From Alphaproteobacteria bacterium (GTDB lineage Bacteria; Pseudomonadota; Alphaproteobacteria; Puniceispirillales; Puniceispirillaceae): a stretch of 5,165 nt of DNA. Within the stretch, counting starts at the first letter, position 1. Every line of letters begins with the position of its first letter. Position numbers and translations under genes: made by a program. Location of the stretch: contig JAKMFG010000311.1 in NCBI GenBank assembly GCA_022425565.1, forward strand, positions 1 to 5,165. The letters run 5' to 3'. This document shows positions 1 to 4,414 of this stretch, one piece after another. Below the pieces are notes generated by a model. That model ran no database searches, was not told the DNA's origin, and saw only the letters and a list, made by a program, of their open reading frames with translations.

Positions 1-247
1 CGCCGATGCCCAGCCGGTCGAAAATCTCCAGGCTGCGCTTGGCCCAGCAGATGGCGCGGCTGCCTACCGCCACGACATTGTTGTCATCGACGACGATGCT
101 GGCAACGCCATGGGTGGCAAGGTCGATGGCGGCGGCAAGCCCGATCGGGCCAGCGCCGACGATGATCACCGGCGCGCCGGTCGCACCGTCGCCCGCAAGC
201 TCCGGCGGTGTCACATAGGGAAAAGGCTCGTACTGGTATCTTGCCAT
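1..247 (-). CDS. Class A FAD-dependent aromatic monooxygenase, N-terminal 82 residues (partial)
   Basis: The visible 82 residues begin MARYQYEPFPYVTPPELAG and contain the ADP-binding Rossmann motif G31-A-G33-P-I-G36, followed by helix LAAAIDLATHG and an acidic D54 at the end of the second strand. They continue into the GSRAICWAKRSLEIFDRLGIG block that is typical of the FAD_binding_3 family (MhpA, phenol and 3-hydroxyphenylpropionate hydroxylases). Such enzymes use FAD and NAD(P)H to add a hydroxyl group ortho or para to an existing phenolic OH in the cytoplasm. The start at 247 is supported by an AAGGAAC ribosome site five bases upstream. The gene follows the MBL-fold gene by 34 bp on the same strand, so it is probably the fourth cistron of the hmgA operon. 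From context it may hydroxylate a hydroxyphenylacetate to homogentisate, but the substrate is an inference. The catalytic and C-terminal domains lie outside the window. Confidence 0.88.
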   Translation of the reverse strand, partial: MARYQYEPFPYVTPPELAGDGATGAPVIIVGAGPIGLAAAIDLATHGVASIVVDDNNVVAVGSRAICWAKRSLEIFDRLGIG

Positions 248-273
248 GTCGTTCCTTGAGGTCGTTCCTTAGG
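248..273 (-). repeat. Tandemly duplicated Shine-Dalgarno block before the FAD monooxygenase
   Basis: Read on the minus strand, the 13-bp spacing unit containing AAGGAACGAC occurs twice in tandem. On the plus strand the identical 10-mer gtcgttcctt lies at 248-257 and 261-270. The proximal copy puts AAGGA five bases before the ATG at 247, so it is the working ribosome site. The distal copy would be about 18 bases from the start and is probably inert or a ribosome standby element (inference). Confidence 0.7.
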
Positions 274-281
274 CGGCCTTG

Positions 282-1235
282 TCAGCCGTTCTGCAACGCG
301 TTCCACATGTCCATGTCGCGCTCTGCGGTCCAGATGCGCGGGGTGTCGATGCCTTTCGCCTCGTCAAAGGCGCGCGCGACATTGAAAGGCAGGCAGTGCT
401 CGTAGATCGCGTAATCCGAGAATTTGGGATCGCAAGCCTCACGCACCGCATCCCAGGCATCTTTCAGGCTGCCACCCTTCGCCGCCACCATGGCCGCCGG
501 GCGATAGGTGCTGTCGACGAAATCACGGGTGCTGGTGATGGCGGCCTCTACCATTGCCTCGCCGACCAGCGCGTCGCCGCGGCCAGGTGCGATGGCGGCC
601 GGGTTGAAACCGGCGATGCGGTCAAGTGTGCCGCCCCAGTCATTGAAATGGCCGTCACCGCAATAGCAGGCAGAGTGGTACTCGACGATGTCGCCGGTGA
701 ACATCACCTGCTCGTCGGGAACAAAGGCGACGATGTCGCCGGCGGTGTGGGCACGGCCAAGAAACATCAGCTCCACACGGCGTTTGCCGAGATGAAGGGT
801 CATCTTCTCGCGGAAGGTCTGTGTCGGCCAGGTCAGGCCGGGGATGCTCTCATGCCCTTCAAACAGGCGCGGGAAGCGCCCAAACTCGCTATCCCAGTCT
901 TCCTGTCCGCGCTCGTGGATCATCGCGTTGCATGTTTCCGAGGCGATGATCTCGGACGCGTCATAGGCCGAGGCGCCCAGAACGCGCACCGCATGATAGT
1001 GCGAGAGCACGACATGCTTGATCGGCTTGTCGGTGACCGTGCGGATTTTCTCAACCACCATCTTGGCAAGCCGAGGTGTCGCCTGCGCGTCGACGACCAT
1101 GACGCTGTCGTCGCCGATAATGACGCCGGTATTAGGGTCGCCTTCGGCGGTAAAGGCCCAGAGATCGCGTCCGATCTCGGTGAAGCTGATCGTCTTTTCC
1201 GACATGTCGCCTTGCGAGGCGAATTTCTTAGCCAT
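282..1235 (-). CDS. MBL-fold metallo-hydrolase-like protein with mononuclear-type metal site
   Basis: This 317-residue protein has the order of elements of the metallo-beta-lactamase fold: VMVVDAQ at 45-51, SHYHAVRV at 78-85, GRAHTAGD at 160-167, FTGD at 179-182 and APGRG at 216-220. In the usual HxHxDH signature the first two histidines are kept (H79, H81), but the Asp and third His are V83 and R84. The later H163 and the bridging D182 are kept, while the C-terminal metal His is replaced by R219. So the first metal site looks intact and the second lost. The reaction is unknown; hydrolysis of a thioester, ester or lactone linked to aromatic-acid breakdown is one guess. The ATG at 1235 overlaps the upstream hydrolase gene by 8 bp (ATGGCTAA), with GGAAG seven bases before it. 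An alternative start is M11 at 1205, preceded by AAGGCGAC. It lies between the hydrolase and monooxygenase genes on one likely transcript. Confidence 0.9.
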   Translation of the reverse strand: MAKKFASQGDMSEKTISFTEIGRDLWAFTAEGDPNTGVIIGDDSVMVVDAQATPRLAKMVVEKIRTVTDKPIKHVVLSHYHAVRVLGASAYDASEIIASETCNAMIHERGQEDWDSEFGRFPRLFEGHESIPGLTWPTQTFREKMTLHLGKRRVELMFLGRAHTAGDIVAFVPDEQVMFTGDIVEYHSACYCGDGHFNDWGGTLDRIAGFNPAAIAPGRGDALVGEAMVEAAITSTRDFVDSTYRPAAMVAAKGGSLKDAWDAVREACDPKFSDYAIYEHCLPFNVARAFDEAKGIDTPRIWTAERDMDMWNALQNG

Positions 1236-2244
1236 TCGAATCTTCCACTATCTGGTCGATGCGCCCGAAAATACTGGCGCCGTCATCATCATGCATTTCG
1301 ATCCTGACGCGGTCGCCGAACCGCATGAAAGGGGTCGACGGCTTGTCGTTCAGAATGGTCTCCACCATACGGATTTCAGCAAGGCAGGAATAGCCCCTGC
1401 CACCATCCGCCACAGGCCGTCCGGGGCCGCCATCGGCGTCACGGTTGGAAATCGTGCCTGATCCGACGATCGCGCCCGCCTTCAGGTTGCGGGATTTCGC
1501 AGCATGCGAGACCAGCCGCGCGAGGCTGAAAGTGGCGTCGGTGCCAGCATCGGCCCGGCCAAGTGGCGCGCCGTTCAGATCGACTTCGATCACGCGATGC
1601 AGGACACTGTCCTTCCAGGCATCGCCAAGCTCGTCCGGCGTTACCGCAACAGGCGAGAAGGCACTGGAGGGTTTCGACTGGAAAAAGCCAAACCCCTTGG
1701 CAAGCTCGCCCGGGATCAGGTTGCGCAGCGAGACATCGTTCACCAGCATGACAAGTCGGATCAGTCCGGCCGCGCCTGCCTCGTCGATCCCCATCGGCAC
1801 ATCGCCGGTGACGACGGCAATCTCAGCCTCCATATCGATGCCCCAGCTTTCATCCGGAATTCTGATCGGCGCGCGCGGCGGCAGGAAATCATCCGACCCG
1901 CCCTGATACATCAAGGGGTCCGTCCAGAAACTTTCCGGCATTTCTGCTCCGCGTGCCTGGCGGACGAGCGCCACATGGTTCACATAGGCAGATCCATCGG
2001 CCCATTGAAAGGCGCGCGGCAGCGGTGAATGTGCCGCCTCCTGATCGAACGGCTCACCGCCAATCTCGCCGCTGTTCAATGCGTCGGACAGGGTCTGCAG
2101 GCGCGGGGCAATGGTCTCCCAATTGTCCAGTGCCGCCTGCATGGTCTGGGCGATATGTGCTGCCGCGGCATAATGCACAAGGTCACGGCTGACGACCACG
2201 AGCTTGCCGTCGCGGCTGCCGTCATTGAGGGTTGCGAGTTTCAT
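1228..2244 (-). CDS. fahA: Fumarylacetoacetate hydrolase family protein (probable fumarylacetoacetase)
   Basis: The 338-residue product begins MKLATLNDGSRDGKLVVVSRDL and has the FAH fold landmarks. These are YQGGSDDFLPP (113-123), the divalent-metal ligands E139 and E141 in DMEAEIAVV, D170 in LVNDVSLRN, K191 in FQSKPSSAFSP, and the GSGTISN turn at 261-267. Fumarylacetoacetase cleaves fumarylacetoacetate to fumarate and acetoacetate, the last step of homogentisate and tyrosine breakdown, in the cytoplasm. At 338 residues it is of the shorter bacterial form rather than the roughly 420-residue animal and Pseudomonas form, so another FAH-family acylpyruvase activity is possible. Its place directly after hmgA favours fumarylacetoacetase. 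The frame stays open upstream to 2379, but the start at 2244 is chosen because GAGAGG sits eight bases before it and longer versions would run back into hmgA. The 3' end overlaps the MBL gene by 8 bp. Confidence 0.9.
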   Translation of the reverse strand: MKLATLNDGSRDGKLVVVSRDLVHYAAAAHIAQTMQAALDNWETIAPRLQTLSDALNSGEIGGEPFDQEAAHSPLPRAFQWADGSAYVNHVALVRQARGAEMPESFWTDPLMYQGGSDDFLPPRAPIRIPDESWGIDMEAEIAVVTGDVPMGIDEAGAAGLIRLVMLVNDVSLRNLIPGELAKGFGFFQSKPSSAFSPVAVTPDELGDAWKDSVLHRVIEVDLNGAPLGRADAGTDATFSLARLVSHAAKSRNLKAGAIVGSGTISNRDADGGPGRPVADGGRGYSCLAEIRMVETILNDKPSTPFMRFGDRVRIEMHDDDGASIFGRIDQIVEDSNG

Positions 2245-2291
2245 CGGGGCGTCCTCTCTTGTGCCTGCCATATGTTGATTTCGGCGTTCAT
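2241..2291 (-). other. 16-codon open frame bridging hmgA and the hydrolase gene
   Basis: The frame ATG AAC GCC ... CCC CGA TGA fills the hmgA-hydrolase gap and encodes [16 protein letters not shown]. Its ATG overlaps the hmgA stop (AATGA) and its TGA overlaps the hydrolase start (GATGAAA), so both junctions are 4-base ATGA overlaps. This could hand terminating ribosomes from hmgA to the hydrolase gene. Against a real gene: it has no clear ribosome site of its own, it uses ATA and AGG, which are scarce in the neighbours, and the hydrolase start already has a good site. Listed as a candidate leader or coupling frame, not as an established gene. Confidence 0.25.
2253..2258 (-). promoter_or_regulatory. 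Ribosome binding site deciding the hydrolase start
   Basis: GAGAGG on the minus strand lies eight bases upstream of the ATG at 2244. It selects MKLATL as the N-terminus over the in-frame MAGTRED start nine codons earlier (2271), which has no comparable purine run before it. Confidence 0.65.
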
Positions 2292-3637
2292 TTCGGATCC
2301 GGTGTGCCGTCGAACCTACGCTCAAGGCCCGCCCAGCAGTCGACATAATCGTCCTGAAGACTGTCCGTCCCGGCGGCAAATCGGCTCACCTGCTGCGGGA
2401 ATCTGGTCTCGAACATGAAGGCCATGGTGCTCGAAAGTTTCACCGGCTTCAACTCGGCATTGCTGGCCTTCTCGAAGGCGTCGAGGTCGGGGCCGTGTGG
2501 CAGCATCATGTTGTGCAGGCTGGCCCCGCCGGGGACAAAGCCTTCTTCCTTGGCGTCGTACTGTCCGGTGATCAACCCCATGAATTCGGACATGATGTTG
2601 CGGTGGTACCAGGGTGGCCGGAAGGTGTTTTCAGCCACCGTCCAGCGTGGCGGGAAAATGACGAAATCGATATTCGCCGTGCCGGTGGTCTCGGACGGTG
2701 CGGTCAGCACGGTGAAGATCGACGGGTCGGGATGATCAAAGGCGATGGCGCCCACCGGCGAGAAGGTCGCGAGGTCGTAGCAATAGGGTGTGTAGTTGCC
2801 ATGCCAGGCGACGACGTCGAGCGGTGAATGGCCGATGCGGGTGGCATGGAAGCCGCCACACCATTTGATCACCAGTTCATGCGGTGTGTCGCTGTCTTCA
2901 AAGGCGGCGACCGGCGTCTTGAAATCGCGCGGGTTGGCGAGGCAGTTGGCGCCGATCGGACCACGGTCGGGAAGGGTGAATTTCGCCCCGTAATTCTCGC
3001 AGACATAGCCGCGGGCGTGATCGCCGGCGAGGCTGTATTTCGCCATCATGCCGCGTGGCACCACGGCGATATGGCCGGGCGCGACATGCATCCGGCCCAT
3101 CTCGGTAAAGATATTGATCTCGCCGTCCTGCGGCACGATCAGCATTTCGGCATCTGCATTGACCAGCACACGGTCGGTCATGCTGGCGGTAACGGCATAG
3201 ATATGGGTTGCCATGCCGACATGCTGGCGCGCATCGCCGGTACTGGTCATGGTGCGCATGCCGTCGATGAAGTCGGTGGGCACAGACGGGACGGGAAGCG
3301 GGTTCCACCGGTACTGGCCGAGCGGCAGGTCATTCGGATCGCCGTCAGGCGCTGTCTTCCACAGCGGCACATCAATCTTTGCATAGCGCCCGCCATGGCG
3401 GACCGACGGGCGGATGCGATAGAGCCAGGACCGCTCATTTGTTGACCGCGGCGCGGTGAAGGGTGATCCGCTCAGCTGTTCGGCATAGAGCCCGTAAGCG
3501 CATGTCTGCGGCGAATTCTGACCTTGTGGCAGAGCGCCGGGGAGTGCCTCGGTTTCAAAGTCGTTGCCGAACCCCGGCATCATTTCGCCCGGCATCATTT
3601 CGCCCGGCATCATTTCAGGTGTCGTTGCGGACGTCAT
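2288..3637 (-). CDS. hmgA: Homogentisate 1,2-dioxygenase
   Basis: This 449-residue protein is recognisable throughout as homogentisate dioxygenase, the cupin-type Fe(II) enzyme that opens homogentisate to maleylacetoacetate with O2. It carries the N-terminal [20 protein letters not shown] block and [11 protein letters not shown]. The catalytic His is H279 in [11 protein letters not shown]. The iron ligands are H345 and E351 in [15 protein letters not shown] and H381 in MMLPHGPD, matching human H292, H335, E341 and H371. Length is normal for bacterial forms, so the enzyme should be complete and active. The start at 3637 is chosen because GGGAGG lies five bases upstream and because longer in-frame starts (ATG at 3673 and 3667, or 3727) fall inside or upstream of the promoter. 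The odd feature is EMMPG repeated three times at residues 8-22, from a 15-bp tandem repeat. It is the first gene of the operon, divergent from the marR gene. Confidence 0.97.
   Translation of the reverse strand: MTSATTPEMMPGEMMPGEMMPGFGNDFETEALPGALPQGQNSPQTCAYGLYAEQLSGSPFTAPRSTNERSWLYRIRPSVRHGGRYAKIDVPLWKTAPDGDPNDLPLGQYRWNPLPVPSVPTDFIDGMRTMTSTGDARQHVGMATHIYAVTASMTDRVLVNADAEMLIVPQDGEINIFTEMGRMHVAPGHIAVVPRGMMAKYSLAGDHARGYVCENYGAKFTLPDRGPIGANCLANPRDFKTPVAAFEDSDTPHELVIKWCGGFHATRIGHSPLDVVAWHGNYTPYCYDLATFSPVGAIAFDHPDPSIFTVLTAPSETTGTANIDFVIFPPRWTVAENTFRPPWYHRNIMSEFMGLITGQYDAKEEGFVPGGASLHNMMLPHGPDLDAFEKASNAELKPVKLSSTMAFMFETRFPQQVSRFAAGTDSLQDDYVDCWAGLERRFDGTPDPK
3573..3616 (-). repeat. 15-bp in-frame tandem repeat in the hmgA N-terminus (2.9 copies)
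   Basis: On the plus strand the unit cccggcatcatttcg is at 3573-3587, exactly again at 3588-3602, and once more for 14 of 15 bases at 3603-3616. Because 15 is a multiple of three, each copy adds EMMPG without breaking the frame. The repeat sits just before the conserved FGNDFETE block, so it lengthens only the flexible N-terminal tail. Replication slippage is the likely origin (inference). Confidence 0.95.
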
Positions 3638-3642
3638 TCTGG

Positions 3643-3648
3643 CCTCCC
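3643..3648 (-). promoter_or_regulatory. hmgA ribosome binding site
   Basis: GGGAGG on the minus strand is five bases upstream of the ATG at 3637. It fixes the dioxygenase start among several in-frame ATG codons. A second GGAGG lies about 17 bases further upstream without a start codon at suitable distance. Confidence 0.75.
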
Positions 3649-3665
3649 GTCTTGACGATGCCTCC

Positions 3666-3694
3666 ATATTCATTTCAAATGAAATGATTGTCAA
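3666..3694 (-). promoter_or_regulatory. Probable hmgA operon promoter
   Basis: On the minus strand a perfect TTGACA -35 hexamer occupies 3694-3689. With 17-bp spacing the -10 is GAATAT at 3671-3666, a weak 3/6 match to TATAAT; an 18-bp spacer gives AATATG. A start near 3659 would leave a short leader of about 20 bases carrying the GGGAGG site. The weak -10 makes the exact start uncertain, but the consensus -35 and AT-rich spacer in otherwise GC-rich DNA support the call. Confidence 0.6.
3670..3687. promoter_or_regulatory. 18-bp palindrome, probable MarR-family operator
   Basis: TCATTTCA-AA-TGAAATGA has 8-bp perfectly complementary arms around a 2-bp centre. Its length and symmetry suit a dimeric winged-helix MarR regulator. 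It fills the spacer between the -35 and -10 boxes proposed for hmgA, so a bound protein would block RNA polymerase. It also lies upstream of the divergent marR gene and could mediate autoregulation. The regulator encoded next door is the obvious candidate ligand, by inference. Confidence 0.75.
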
Positions 3695-3712
3695 AGAGAT
3701 TCGCCGCCATCG

Positions 3713-3742
3713 TCTTGCAAGAGGCATGCGGGGTCATGCGGG
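3713..3742. repeat. Small palindrome and helical-turn direct repeat in the marR leader
   Basis: TCTTGCAAGA at 3713-3722 is a perfect 10-bp palindrome. It is followed by CATGCGGG at 3725-3732 and the same 8-mer at 3735-3742, a 10-bp period equal to one DNA turn. Both lie in the short leader before marR. They could be an extra regulatory site, but each is short enough to arise by chance. Confidence 0.35.
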
Positions 3743-3760
3743 CAGGGGAGGCCACCGGGC

Positions 3761-4255
3761 GTGAGTGAAAGCAGCAGCATGAAAGCACAGCAAGCCGGCG
3801 AGGGTGCGACGCTGGCGCTCGACGCTTTCCTTCCCTACCGTGCGGCACGGCTGGCGACAGCGCTGAGCCGGGCGCTGGCGGCGCAATATGAGCAGCGCTA
3901 CGACATCAGCGTTGCCGAGTGGCGGGTGCTTGTGCATCTGACACAGCAGACCGAGATTTCGGTGCGGGATATCTTCACCCGTGTAGATATGGACCGGGCG
4001 CGGGTCACCCGCGCGGTGCAGCGGCTGGCCGGTCGCGGCTATGTCTCCAAACTCGTCAACCAGGATGACCGGCGGCTGGTGAAGCTGGCGCTGACCACGA
4101 GTGGAACGGCACTGGCGTCAGAATTGTCAGCCCTCGCTGCCGGTTTCGAAGCCGAGATCATGGCGGCGCTTCCTGATGGGTCCCGCGACCAGCTGATGGC
4201 GCAGTTCGACCTCATCGAGGCGGCCATCGATCCCTCGCGACCGGGTTCTGAATGA
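3761..4255 (+). CDS. MarR-family winged-helix transcriptional regulator
   Basis: The 164-residue protein has the MarR layout. An N-terminal dimerisation helix (about 20-47, FLPYRAARLATALSRALAAQYEQRY) precedes ISVAEWRVLVHL, helix ISVRDIFTRV (66-75), a recognition helix DRARVTRAVQRLAGRG (78-93), and the beta wing VSKLVNQDDRRLVKLALT (95-112) with the family's D-x-R signature at D102-D103-R104-R105. A C-terminal helical segment completes the dimer interface. The GTG start at 3761 is preceded by GGGGAGG with a 9-base gap; the in-frame ATG at 3779 has no good ribosome site. It is divergent from hmgA and separated by 123 bp that hold a strong palindrome, so it probably represses the homogentisate operon until a pathway compound binds. 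The effector cannot be read from the sequence; homogentisate or its precursor is a reasonable guess. The stop codon lies in a small hairpin. Confidence 0.93.
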   Translation: MSESSSMKAQQAGEGATLALDAFLPYRAARLATALSRALAAQYEQRYDISVAEWRVLVHLTQQTEISVRDIFTRVDMDRARVTRAVQRLAGRGYVSKLVNQDDRRLVKLALTTSGTALASELSALAAGFEAEIMAALPDGSRDQLMAQFDLIEAAIDPSRPGSE

Positions 4256-4306
4256 AAATTCAGTATTTAACGAAATAGAAATACTTCTCACGCGAATGCG
4301 AATTTT
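4248..4306 (+). terminator. Hairpins after marR, weak terminator candidate
   Basis: CTGAAT-GAAA-ATTCAG at 4248-4263 is a 6-bp stem with a GNRA-type loop spanning the marR stop codon. GTATTT...AAATAC at 4263-4284 forms a second 6-bp stem. AAAATTC at 4255-4261 can instead pair with GAATTTT at 4300-4306, next to a T5 run at 4303-4307. The stems are AT-rich and lack the strong GC stem plus U-tract of a classical intrinsic terminator, so the call is weak. Confidence 0.25.
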
Positions 4307-4375
4307 TGACCTGAAAAGGATCGCTTTCTGCTTGAGTTCTTTACGAAAAATTAGCTGACCAACGCCTATTCTCGC

Positions 4376-4388
4376 TCAGGTGACCTGA
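4376..4388. promoter_or_regulatory. 13-bp perfect dyad upstream of the right-hand gene
   Basis: TCAGGT-G-ACCTGA is a perfect 6+1+6 inverted repeat ending 26 bp before the ATG at 4415. Its right half, TGACCTGA, is repeated exactly at 4307-4314. The position would suit an operator for the right-hand gene. No convincing promoter hexamers are visible around it. Confidence 0.35.
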
Positions 4389-4414
4389 CCCTTAACCTTT
4401 GCGAGTTGCCGGGA

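Noticed and set aside
279..1307. A 342-codon plus-strand open frame opposite the MBL-fold gene, longer than that gene
   Set aside because: It is an antisense shadow in GC-rich DNA. Its translation is rich in His, Arg, Asp and Ala with no recognisable domain, while the minus strand encodes a clear MBL-fold protein.
1504..2028. A 174-codon plus-strand frame opposite the hydrolase gene
   Set aside because: It lies wholly inside the FAH-family gene on the other strand and shows only shadow-like composition.
2245..2379. Longer hydrolase start at 2379
   Set aside because: It would overlap the 3' end of hmgA by about 90 bases and add a basic tail unlike the family. A good ribosome site precedes the ATG at 2244.
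2828..3445. A 205-codon plus-strand frame opposite hmgA
   Set aside because: The minus strand here encodes the strongly conserved dioxygenase, including H279. The plus frame has no family features and crosses gene structure arbitrarily.
3573..3616. Possible CRISPR or mobile-element repeat
   Set aside because: The units are contiguous 15-mers inside a conserved coding frame, with no spacers. This is a coding minisatellite.
3638..3727. N-terminal extension of hmgA to an ATG at 3727, 3673 or 3667
   Set aside because: These starts would lie in or upstream of the promoter and operator, and the best ribosome site (GGGAGG) belongs to the ATG at 3637.
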